A stretch of 6,325 nt of DNA from assembly GCA_964429655.1 (NCBI GenBank), contig CAYSCZ010000105.1, forward strand, positions 1-6,325, given 5' to 3'. Below, in pieces: positions 1 through 5,418 of this stretch. This DNA comes from CAYSCZ01 sp964429655. Lineage in GTDB: Bacteria > Bacteroidota > Bacteroidia > Cytophagales > Cyclobacteriaceae. The notes under the pieces are model-generated. The model was given only the letters and a program-made list of their open reading frames with translations, searched no databases and was not told the origin of the DNA. A program made the position numbers and the translations under genes. Each line of letters starts with the position of its first letter. The stretch's first letter is position 1.

Positions 1-1652
1 GTCTGGGTCAGGCTTTTTTGCTTGCCTGTGTCGTCTGTAGCTACTAATATCACACTGTAAGTTCCTGCGGAACCATAAGTTATTGTAGGTGAGCTTTCCG
101 AGGACGAGTTGGGTGTACCTCCCGGGAATGTCCAGGAATAGGTAAGGTTTTGACCCGTTGAATTATTTGTAAATGTTACCGATTCTCCAGTATTCGGTGT
201 TGTGGTACTAGCACTAAAATCCGGGATAATTTCAGGGCTAAGGATAATTTCAGTAGTAGCCATGTCGCTTACGTTTGCATTGGATGCGACCAGGGAAACC
301 TCATAAGTGCCCGCCGCTGAAAAGGTGTATTTAGGCGATTTCTCAGTGGATGTCCCGGAACCATCTCCAAAGTCCCATTGAAAATCGGTAGCATTATTGG
401 ATGATATGTTGAAAAAAGTAATTTCATCCCCTAAGTCCGGATTTTCCGGGAGGTGATAAAATTGCGCCACTACCTCGTTGGTAATTGTAATGGTTTGTGT
501 CTGCTGATCTTCTTCTACGGGATCGCAAGAAGTGTTTCTTGCTGTCAGTGTCACATCATAAGTGCCAGCTGAAGTGTAAGTATGTCGAACACTTACGGGT
601 TCGGTGGTTATTACCGGGTCACTACCATCTCCAAAATCCCATTCAATTTCGTTTGCTCCAGTTGAAAAGTTATTGAATGTTGTTTCTACTTCTCCTGCAT
701 CGCTAAGATAGAATGATAATGCACTCGGTGTAAAAGCAGCCATGGGGTTGCTGCATTGGAAAACGTCCAGATATTCAACAGATGTGATAATCTCTTCTTC
801 TGCCTCATTCACACGAACTTTCACGGTTAGAACGGGCACTTTCTCCCCCACCACAAACCACTCATAAATTACACGGTTTTCGGGGATGTTGATAGGGTCA
901 TTGTCACCAACAGTGGTGATGTTTTGTTCCTGAATGATGGTTTTGACTTTTAAAGCATTGGAAAATGTCTGATAAGGTGTAATTAATTGTCCATAGCCCT
1001 CGACCTCCACATTTCTGGTGATGGAAAAATCATAGGTAAATCCAAGGATAGGATTTCCTAGTCTATAATTACCATTTGTGGTATATGTATCTCCATAGGT
1101 GAAAGGAAACTGATAAACCTCATCAATGTCATCGTATTCAACATAGGTTGAATAATCTTCACCATTGACCCGATAGGTACTACCAAAAGCCTGTAGGCCA
1201 AATTCGTTCGTAGATTTTTGATAGTGGTTGACCAAATTACCGAAAGACACAGAGGCAATTTCAAACTCGTCGGAAATTCTCAAGGCCATATCCGGTTGAC
1301 TGGCCAGACAATTGTTGTAATTCAAAAGGGCCGCTTCGTATGCAGCTTGAAAGTTAAAATCTTCTCTTATTGGCTCCTCTCCACAATCGAAAAAACTACC
1401 ATAACCAGCAACCGCTGGATCAATGTATTTAGCACTTCTTTGAAAACTGAGTGCTAAAGTGCTGTAATCCCACGTTGTATTTTCACCCGTGCTCGTAAAA
1501 TCCAGGTTGTCAATTCCGACAAGGCTTGCCGAGCTGATAACAAAAGTTTCATCATCTGCAAGATCTACAAAATCATCGCTTGTGTAGGTAGGTGCTTGCC
1601 CGAAAAGCTGACAAGTTATTATTGAAAAAATTAGGAGTAAAAGGTTTTTCAT
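1..1652 (-). CDS. Secreted multi-PKD-domain protein (C-terminus outside window)
   Basis: The reading frame is open from an ATG at 1652 to the left edge, about 550 codons with no stop, so the gene is 3'-truncated by the window. Residues 1-20 form a classic signal peptide (MKNLLLL, then a hydrophobic run, ending LFGQA). Residues about 21-300 are an Asp/Tyr-rich region I do not recognise. Three PKD-like domains follow: about 303-385 (WDFGDGS at 338-344, GTYDVTLTA strand), 392-470 (WDFGDGSG from 426, GTYEVSLVA), and 476 to the edge (WTFPGGTP from 507, GTYSVILVA). PKD domains are Ig-like beta sandwiches common in exported Bacteroidota proteins, where they act as spacers or binding modules. Such proteins often end in a type IX secretion sorting domain, but that end is not visible here. 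No catalytic domain is seen. It is transcribed divergently from the sensor-kinase operon. The exported PKD assignment is firm; substrate and role are unknown. Confidence 0.93.
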   Translation of the reverse strand, partial: MKNLLLLIFSIITCQLFGQAPTYTSDDFVDLADDETFVISSASLVGIDNLDFTSTGENTTWDYSTLALSFQRSAKYIDPAVAGYGSFFDCGEEPIREDFNFQAAYEAALLNYNNCLASQPDMALRISDEFEIASVSFGNLVNHYQKSTNEFGLQAFGSTYRVNGEDYSTYVEYDDIDEVYQFPFTYGDTYTTNGNYRLGNPILGFTYDFSITRNVEVEGYGQLITPYQTFSNALKVKTIIQEQNITTVGDNDPINIPENRVIYEWFVVGEKVPVLTVKVRVNEAEEEIITSVEYLDVFQCSNPMAAFTPSALSFYLSDAGEVETTFNNFSTGANEIEWDFGDGSDPVITTEPVSVRHTYTSAGTYDVTLTARNTSCDPVEEDQQTQTITITNEVVAQFYHLPENPDLGDEITFFNISSNNATDFQWDFGDGSGTSTEKSPKYTFSAAGTYEVSLVASNANVSDMATTEIILSPEIIPDFSASTTTPNTGESVTFTNNSTGQNLTYSWTFPGGTPNSSSESSPTITYGSAGTYSVILVATDDTGKQKSLTQ

Positions 1653-1874
1653 GAGTATAGTATTTCAAGTTTAGGTTCTGATACAATATTTGACTTGAGT
1701 CATTAAATAATCCAGCGATAACTAAAAATTTGATACTAAGAACGGCAGCAAAGGCATAGGTTTAGTTATTCATGAAGTGTTTTCAATAACAAGTCTGGTT
1801 TCTTCAAGGAGTGACATACCGTCTGGCTGCCTCGCCAAATTTTTATCACTATTTTGCTTAAAATTCAAAGCCAA
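1653..1874. promoter_or_regulatory. Divergent intergenic region between PKD gene and sensor-kinase operon
   Basis: This 222-bp AT-rich non-coding gap must hold the promoters of both divergent transcripts. No strong ribosome binding site is visible for either gene, as is usual in Bacteroidota. A weak -7-like TATTTTG lies at 1850-1856 just ahead of the kinase start, without a clear -33 partner. On the minus strand a TAAACTTG (about 1667-1674) resembles the Bacteroidota -7 consensus TAnnTTTG with one mismatch. A GTTATT/AATAAC inverted repeat spans 1765-1790. None of these is strong enough to call as a defined promoter or operator. Confidence 0.4.
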
Positions 1875-2885
1875 ATGAATGTCCGAAAGAGCATCCTAAT
1901 ACATCTGATCCTGTGGCTTCTACTTTTTCTGTTGGCCGTGGTTTTTGGTGCCAGTTATCTTGGTTTTGATTATTTCTTTCCTAAAGTAACGGTCTTTTTA
2001 GGATTGGCACTATCGATATTTTATATCAACTATTCCTTTCTAATTCCACGTTATTATGATAAAAAACAATATGTACGCTACCTACTACTTTCGTTAATCA
2101 CGCTTACGTTGGTTAGTTGGCTTAGGTATTCATTTGAAGAAATGATTATTGGTAAAGAACCTGCCTATGTCCCTCACAATCAGGTGTTGGTATTTCTGCG
2201 TTATTTCATCAGCAGTTTCTTTGTTTATGGGTTGGCGCTTGTTTTAAGCCTGGTAGAAGCCTGGAGAAAACAGGAAAATGAAATCTATAAGTGGAAGGTT
2301 CTTAAAAATGAGACGGATATAAAGTTTTTAAAAAATCAATTACGTCCTCATTTTCTATTCAACTCCATTAATAACATTTATTCCATCGCTGTAGACAATG
2401 ACGATAAATCAGCACCACTGCTTTTGGAAATTTCACAGCTTCTTCGCTATTTGATTTATAAAACAGATCAAGACCGAATTCCGATTAATGAAGAAGTACT
2501 CTTTTTAAATGCTGTTATTAAACTGTATTCTCTTGGTTTTGAAACAGCGCCATTGAAAGAAATAGACGTGCAAGGGTCTATTCAAAAACATCAGATACCT
2601 CCATTTTTGTTACTGCCTTTTATCGAAAACATCTTTAAGCATGGAGATTTTGAAGCATCGAACAAAAAATGGGTGGCCAAGCTGGCACTTAATAAAAACA
2701 TGCTACAGTTTGAAACACAAAATCCTATATTAGAAAATGAAAATGGTAAAGAGGCAAGTTCTGGTGTTGGCCTTGACATCCTTAAACAAAGACTCGACAT
2801 CTTATTTCCCAATGCCCACGAGCTTCAAATGAAAGAAGAAAATAGGAATTATTACGTGCTTTTAACGATTCAACTCGATAATTGA
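1875..2885 (+). CDS. LytS/YehU-type membrane sensor histidine kinase
   Basis: Predicted 336-residue integral membrane kinase. Four hydrophobic helices lie at about residues 7-27, 38-57, 67-84 and 104-128. A short charged linker (130-155) follows, then the His_kinase family core. The H-box is QLRPHFLFN with phospho-acceptor H159; the N-box is PFIENIFKHG with E251 and N252; the G-box is GVGLDILKQRL from 297. This lacks the classical long ATPase motifs but matches the LytS/YehU group, which autophosphorylates and passes phosphate to a LytTR regulator. There is no extracellular sensory domain, so the signal is probably sensed within the membrane. The frame is open back to a TTG at 1854 (343 residues); I prefer the ATG at 1875, as neither has a clear ribosome binding site. 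Its TGA stop shares one base with the ATG of the next gene, indicating an operon with translational coupling. Confidence 0.93.
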   Translation: MNVRKSILIHLILWLLLFLLAVVFGASYLGFDYFFPKVTVFLGLALSIFYINYSFLIPRYYDKKQYVRYLLLSLITLTLVSWLRYSFEEMIIGKEPAYVPHNQVLVFLRYFISSFFVYGLALVLSLVEAWRKQENEIYKWKVLKNETDIKFLKNQLRPHFLFNSINNIYSIAVDNDDKSAPLLLEISQLLRYLIYKTDQDRIPINEEVLFLNAVIKLYSLGFETAPLKEIDVQGSIQKHQIPPFLLLPFIENIFKHGDFEASNKKWVAKLALNKNMLQFETQNPILENENGKEASSGVGLDILKQRLDILFPNAHELQMKEENRNYYVLLTIQLDN

Positions 2886-3574
2886 TGGATCAATATACCT
2901 GTGTAATAATAGACGATGAACCGCTTGCAAGGAGGTTACTAACGAATTATGTGGAAAAAACACCTCAGTTAAAGCTGATGGCCACATTTAAGTCTGCTTT
3001 AGAAGTAGCTGATTATTTACAGACCGAAAAAGTGGATCTGCTGTTTTGTGACATTCAAATGCCCGGAATGTCAGGTGTTGGGTTTGTAGAAAACCATCAA
3101 AATTTGCCGGCAGTCATTTTCACAACGGCCTATGAAGAGTATGCTGCTAAAGCATTTGAACTGGATGTAATCGATTACTTAGTTAAGCCTTTTTCAATCG
3201 AACGATTTCAAAAATCCATCAAAAAATTCGAGGATTATCATTTGTATAAGCTTGGTGCTGATCCGGACAAAAAACATCTGATGTTAAATGCTAATCATGG
3301 TTTTATCAAAATACGCCGTGAGGATATTTTATATATAGAGGCGCACGGCGAATACATGAAATTCATTCTGGATGAACAGAGGCCAGAACTGGTTTACATT
3401 CGTATGAAGGAATTAGAACTGCTTCTTGGAGATGGCTTTGCTCGTATTCACAAATCATATTTGGTCAACAAGGATAGAATATCCAAATTGTCGGGAGGGT
3501 ATGTAACGATCGGTAATGAAAAGCTAAAAGTGAGCAGGTTTTATAAATCATCATTCATGGAAAGTATGAGTTAA
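2885..3574 (+). CDS. LytTR-family DNA-binding response regulator
   Basis: A 229-residue two-domain regulator and the evident partner of the kinase just upstream. Residues about 4-120 are a receiver domain: acidic pair D10/D11 (IIDDEP), phospho-acceptor D56 (FCDIQMPGMSG), switch threonine T81 (FTTAYEEYA) and invariant lysine K101 (LVKPFS). Residues about 130-228 form a LytTR DNA-binding domain with the typical DILYIEAHGEY and FARIHKSYLVN motifs. LytTR proteins usually bind paired direct repeats as dimers; I saw no convincing LytTR site in the 1653-1874 gap. An in-frame TTG at 2882 precedes the ATG at 2885; the ATG, in a TGATG overlap with the kinase stop, is the likelier start. Nothing is missing, so the system should be functional. 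Its target genes cannot be read from this window. Confidence 0.95.
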   Translation: MDQYTCVIIDDEPLARRLLTNYVEKTPQLKLMATFKSALEVADYLQTEKVDLLFCDIQMPGMSGVGFVENHQNLPAVIFTTAYEEYAAKAFELDVIDYLVKPFSIERFQKSIKKFEDYHLYKLGADPDKKHLMLNANHGFIKIRREDILYIEAHGEYMKFILDEQRPELVYIRMKELELLLGDGFARIHKSYLVNKDRISKLSGGYVTIGNEKLKVSRFYKSSFMESMS

Positions 3575-3584
3575 ACATACTTTC
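3560..3584. terminator. Bidirectional terminator over two convergent stop codons
   Basis: A perfect 9-bp inverted repeat, GAAAGTATG (3560-3568) and CATACTTTC (3576-3584), is separated by a 7-base loop. The loop and right arm hold the regulator TAA (3572-3574), and the right arm reaches into the TGA (3583-3585) of the minus-strand gene. The stem ends in three T on each strand, with no long T tract. Its place between convergent genes only 8 bp apart supports a shared terminator. A second perfect 10-bp repeat, GTGAGCAGGT (3530-3539) and ACCTGCTCAC (3588-3597), encloses it. Confidence 0.6.
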
Positions 3585-3867
3585 ACCACCTGCTCACAAC
3601 TTCAATTTCTGTTCTAGGTTTTTTATCGTCACGAGGATCAATCGCGATATGCTCTTTCACAGCCAGTTTAATGGGTACACCTGATTTATCAAGACACAAG
3701 TCAATGTTGTTGTCATTGTCATCTAAGTCAGCCAGTTGAAACGGTTTAATTTGCATAGTATCACTTTCTTGCACCATTGTGACCACAAAGGCATCTTTTT
3801 CATTTTCCCCAAGTTCCTCTCCATTAAGTGCTCTTACTCCCCCGGCCCTTACGGATTTTACTACCAT
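3583..3867 (-). CDS. Small acidic hypothetical protein, 5' end uncertain
   Basis: From the only ATG in the frame (3867) this encodes 94 residues rich in Asp and Glu, including a DLDDNDNN run at about 48-55 and a charged KEHIAIDPRDDKKP segment near the C-terminus. I do not recognise a family. The ATG at 3867 is probably not the original start. The same frame is open upstream to 4029, and that extension reads like a signal peptide followed by mature sequence (LLKTLTRFLISAALL, then AEYFTFDKDYPYVEEG and a GCDCP motif) but has no ATG, GTG or TTG. Either an unusual start is used near 4026 (ATT) or the 5' end is broken. The gene converges on the response regulator and shares its terminator. The minus frame is favoured over the overlapping plus-strand frame because its composition is that of a normal soluble or exported protein. 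Confidence 0.55.
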   Translation of the reverse strand: MVVKSVRAGGVRALNGEELGENEKDAFVVTMVQESDTMQIKPFQLADLDDNDNNIDLCLDKSGVPIKLAVKEHIAIDPRDDKKPRTEIEVVSRW

Positions 3868-4029
3868 TTGTGTATTTTCCTTAGGGCAATCACAACCAAT
3901 ACCTTCCTCTACGTAAGGATAATCTTTATCGAAAGTGAAATACTCTGCGTAGCTTAAAATGGGTCCTTCTGGAAGTAGTGCAGCGGAGATCAGGAATCTC
4001 GTTAAAGTTTTTAGCAGACTCAGAATAGC
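3868..4029 (-). other. In-frame upstream extension of the hypothetical gene, signal-peptide-like
   Basis: 54 codons continue the frame of the 3583-3867 gene without a stop, from just after a TGA at 4030-4032. The first part encodes SLLKTLTRFLISAALLPEG, which has the basic and hydrophobic regions of an export signal. The rest (AEYFTFDKDYPYVEEG, then GCDCPKEN) looks like real protein. There is no standard start codon. An in-frame ATG sits 12 codons beyond the TGA, at 4068, reading MTSLHALRLAGL then stop. This suggests a nonsense mutation or replacement of the 5' end by the adjoining repeat DNA, but a rare ATT or CTG start is possible. Confidence 0.45.
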
Positions 4030-4112
4030 TCACAGGCCTGCCAGCCGTAATGCATGAAGGCTGGTCATCTGTCTTTTATCGGGGATGCCTGGTTTGTATT
4101 CATCTCGCGCTG

Positions 4113-4184
4113 CTGGCTGGCCTCTCGCTAAATCTATCCACCGCTTCGGCGGACCGTGGATAGATTCTTCACTCTCGATCCCCC
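4113..4184 (+). repeat. Hairpin repeat, copy A
   Basis: A perfect 11-bp inverted repeat, AATCTATCCAC (4131-4141) and GTGGATAGATT (4156-4166), encloses a CCGC-TTCG-GCGG mini-hairpin with a stable TTCG loop. The left flank CTGGCTG...CTCGCTAAATC and the right flank GATTCTTCACTCTCG recur, with few changes, around a different hairpin at 5231-5280 (copy B). Left flanks agree at 10 of 11 bases next to the stem; right flanks agree at 12 of 15. Confidence 0.65.
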
Positions 4185-4304
4185 TAAACTATTCCCGCCT
4201 GATGCGGCGGATAAAAATCCCGCCCCTGAACCCCTTGCAGGGCGCCCCTAGCCGGGCGCCAAAGCCCGTCCGAATGGATTATTCATCCGCGCGGGCTACA
4301 TTAA

Positions 4305-4360
4305 CCCCGAATTAAGTTCGGGGAAGGCATAACCCCGTTATCCGCTTTGCTTCAACGGGG
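4305..4360. repeat. Tandem pair of CCCCG hairpins
   Basis: Two adjacent 7-bp stem-loops share an outer CCCCG/CGGGG stem and similar flanks (AACCCCG on the left, an AAGGC on the right). The inner two base pairs differ in a compensated way: CCCCGAA/TTCGGGG (4305-4311, 4317-4323) and CCCCGTT/AACGGGG (4333-4339, 4354-4360). They look like a duplicated element whose pairing has been kept. Confidence 0.6.
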
Positions 4361-4372
4361 CAAGGCGCAGGA

Positions 4373-4405
4373 TATTATCGAACACATTCTGTGTTTGCGA
4401 TAATA
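4373..4405. repeat. Long imperfect hairpin
   Basis: TATTATCG plus AACACA (4373-4386) pairs with TGTGTT and CGATAATA (4390-4395 and 4398-4405), giving 14 base pairs around a 3-base loop with one 2-base bulge (4396-4397). It is the last structure before the first toxin promoter, about 65 bp from the operator. There is no T tract, so it is not an obvious terminator. It may mark the end of the repeat cluster or insulate the toxin promoter. Confidence 0.55.
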
Positions 4406-4469
4406 AGCATGATATTAAATAACTGTGAGCGATTGAGAATTCAAAATTATTATAATTGCATTTACCGAT

Positions 4470-4506
4470 GTTTTCAAAATGAAAACATTTTGATTAATTT
4501 TACGTT
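4470..4506 (+). promoter_or_regulatory. Promoter/operator of toxin-antitoxin module 1
   Basis: The dyad GTTTTC-AAAAT-GAAAAC (4470-4486; 8-bp arms if extended left to 4468) is followed by TTTTGATTA and a -7-like TAATTTTA (4495-4502; Bacteroidota consensus TAnnTTTG). The block ends two bases before the toxin ATG. The same block precedes the second toxin with 31 of 37 bases identical, and homology extends upstream as an ATTnACCGA motif. It is likely the binding site for HigA or HigB-HigA autorepression, placed where a -33 element would sit. A second, overlapping dyad, TCAAAATG-AAAA-CATTTTGA (4474-4493), is not kept in module 2. Confidence 0.68.
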
Positions 4507-4508
4507 CA

Positions 4509-4805
4509 ATGAAAAACATCGTCTCACGAAAGTTGATAAGGGCGTTCTGGGAGAAATACCCTGATAGTGAGGAGACGCTAAAAACATGTTACAAAGTAGC
4601 TATGAAAGCTGACTGGAAAACTAGTAACGAAGTAAAAGCTCAGTACAAAAATGCGAGTGTTGTGGGTGATAACAGAATAGTTTTTAACATCTGTGGAAAC
4701 AAATACCGATTAATTGTCAAATTCAACTATGAAATGCAATGGGGTTGGATACGTTTCATAGGCACTCATTCGGAGTATGATAGAATTAATGCTTTAACTA
4801 TATAA
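4509..4805 (+). CDS. higB: HigB-family toxin (mRNA interferase), module 1
   Basis: 98 residues, the usual size for HigB toxins of the HigB_toxin family (RelE-like fold; the group of E. coli HigB/YgjN). These cleave mRNA, mostly during translation, when released from the antitoxin. The sequence shows the family order: an N-terminal helical part (KLIRAFWEKYPDSEETL, residues 8-24), W36-K37 ahead of the central segment, the NRIVFNICGNKYRLIVKF strand pair at 55-72 with basic K65 and R67, and the C-terminal FIGTHSEYD at 83-91 with H87. The ATG at 4509 lies right after the conserved promoter block, and the frame has no earlier plausible start. The antitoxin ATG follows two bases after its TAA. Toxin-first order is typical of higBA. 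It shares a core with the second toxin but differs widely elsewhere. Activity is inferred from family only. Confidence 0.9.
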   Translation: MKNIVSRKLIRAFWEKYPDSEETLKTCYKVAMKADWKTSNEVKAQYKNASVVGDNRIVFNICGNKYRLIVKFNYEMQWGWIRFIGTHSEYDRINALTI

Positions 4806-4807
4806 TT

Positions 4808-5179
4808 ATGAAAATAAAACCAATTAGGACAGAAAGTGATTATAAGCGTGCTTTAGTAGATCTTGAAAATATTTTTGATGCTCCAAAGGGTACATCGGAA
4901 AATGATTTAGCTGAAATACTAATTACATTAATTGATAAGTACGAATCTGAACATTACCCGATTGAGGCACCAGATCCGATAGAAGCAATTAAAATTCGAA
5001 TGGCTGAAATGGATTTACATCAAAAAGACTTAATGAGTTTTGTAGGAACGAAAAGTCGAGGGACTATTTCAAACATTTTGAATAGACGAAGACCGCTGAC
5101 ACTTCCTGTGATAAGAGCAATTGGCCCTAAGTTGGGTTTGTCTTTTGATGTCTTAGTCAAGGAATATAAAATGGGATAG
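4808..5179 (+). CDS. higA: HigA-family antitoxin with HTH domain, module 1
   Basis: 123 residues. The N-terminal part (IRTESDYKRALVDLENIF, 6-23) is the helix pair found in HigA-type antitoxins, probably the toxin-contacting part. An acidic helix with EILITLIDKYE lies at 37-47. From D56 a Cro/C1-type helix-turn-helix follows: HQKDLMSFVGTKSRGTISNI with NRRRPLTLPVIRAIG after it, and LGLSFDVLVKEY to the end. HigA binds and neutralises HigB, and the pair represses its own promoter; the dyad at 4470-4486 is the likely target. Two bases separate it from the toxin stop, so the genes are co-transcribed and probably translationally coupled. The start ATG at 4808 is the only sensible one. The protein is intact. 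No terminator is obvious immediately after the TAG; the structured spacer begins about 10 bases on. Confidence 0.9.
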   Translation: MKIKPIRTESDYKRALVDLENIFDAPKGTSENDLAEILITLIDKYESEHYPIEAPDPIEAIKIRMAEMDLHQKDLMSFVGTKSRGTISNILNRRRPLTLPVIRAIGPKLGLSFDVLVKEYKMG

Positions 5180-5195
5180 TACCTATATTGGCCGC

Positions 5196-5226
5196 ACACA
5201 TTTGCCATTCCCACAAGCCTACCCTA
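5196..5226 (+). repeat. Dispersed 13-base repeat, left copy
   Basis: ACACATTTGCCAT (5196-5208), followed by a C-rich tail with CTACCCT. The identical 13 bases and a similar C-rich tail occur at 6271-6297 in the same orientation, on the far side of module 2. Confidence 0.55.
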
Positions 5227-5230
5227 CATC

Positions 5231-5280
5231 CTGGCTGCTCACTAAATCCATTCACAGAATGGATTATTAACGCTCGCCCC
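5231..5280 (+). repeat. Hairpin repeat, copy B
   Basis: A perfect 9-bp stem, AATCCATTC (5245-5253) and GAATGGATT (5257-5265), around a 3-base loop. Flanks CTGGCTG-CTCACTAAATC and GATTATTAACGCTCG match copy A at 4113-4184. The stem differs from copy A by a paired change (AATCTAT/ATAGATT there, AATCCAT/ATGGATT here). The right arm with three further bases, GAATGGATTATT, also occurs identically at 4272-4283. Confidence 0.65.
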
Positions 5281-5418
5281 TCTCCTGCCAAAAATGCCAA
5301 ATCGGGTTTGTGAGGTGTACGGCTAGTGATTTACGAGAGGCTGTGCGGCAATGCCATGTGGGTATGAGTGAATAGCTTCGGCACGATTCAGAATCGGGAA
5401 ATATTGTAAAAGGAAATT

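Larger units (their letters stand above)
4041..4405. repeat. Non-coding hairpin cluster left of the first toxin-antitoxin module
   Basis: The stretch from the disrupted small gene to the first toxin promoter is non-coding, GC-richer than its surroundings and filled with stem-loops. I find CCAGCC/GGCTGG (4041-4064); an 11-bp stem with an inner CCGC-TTCG-GCGG hairpin (4131-4166); CCGCC/GGCGG (4195-4210); GGCGCCC/GGGCGCC (4241-4260); AGCCCG/CGGGCT (4263-4297); CCCCGAA/TTCGGGG (4305-4323); CCCCGTT/AACGGGG (4333-4360); and a long stem at 4373-4405. Such dense palindromes resemble clusters of REP-type extragenic elements, or a structured RNA. No transposase is nearby. Bases 4406-4467 are AT-rich with nothing recognisable except a weak TATAATTG at 4451-4458. 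Confidence 0.7.
5186..5400. repeat. Structured non-coding spacer between the two modules
   Basis: The 239 bp between the convergent antitoxin stops (5180-5418) contains no credible gene. It holds a long-range perfect inverted repeat GCCGCACA (5191-5198) and TGTGCGGC (5342-5349), hairpin copy B (5231-5280), a minus-strand GCCTCTCG-TAAATC segment (5328-5341) matching copy A at 4120-4134 apart from one base, and a near-palindrome CGATTC-A-GAATCG (5384-5396). It could be a mosaic repeat, a structured RNA, or a shared termination zone for both modules. I cannot choose between these from one copy. Confidence 0.55.

Noticed and set aside
1058..1457. Short open frames inside the PKD gene (1058-1264 minus, 1218-1457 plus)
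   Set aside because: They lie in other frames of a clear long coding region with a signal peptide and PKD domains.
2591..2812. Minus-strand open frame inside the kinase gene
   Set aside because: It overlaps the N-box and G-box region of the kinase, which is plainly coding on the plus strand.
3736..3957. Plus-strand open frame of 73 codons opposite the small hypothetical gene
   Set aside because: It is a Phe/Ile/His/Cys-rich shadow of the minus-strand frame, which has more protein-like composition and a longer open stretch.
4085..4315. Plus-strand open frame of 76 codons in the hairpin cluster
   Set aside because: It runs through several perfect inverted repeats, its translation is low-complexity (Pro, Arg, Ser) with no recognisable motif, and its length follows from GC-rich repeat DNA.
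4041..4405. CRISPR array or insertion sequence ends
   Set aside because: The stem-loops differ in sequence and spacing, there are no regular repeats and spacers, and no transposase or cas gene is present.
5020..5214. Minus-strand open frame over the end of the first antitoxin
   Set aside because: It is antisense to the helix-turn-helix coding region and starts in the dispersed repeat; no protein features seen.
5191..5349. Retron-type RNA defined by the long-range inverted repeat
   Set aside because: There is no reverse transcriptase in the window, and the neighbouring genes are fully explained as HigB/HigA pairs.
4030..5418. Integron cassette array with attC sites around the toxin-antitoxin modules
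   Set aside because: Toxin-antitoxin cassettes flanked by palindromes suggested this, but I could not find paired RYYYAAC and GTTRRRY core sites, the modules are convergent rather than co-oriented, and there is no integrase.
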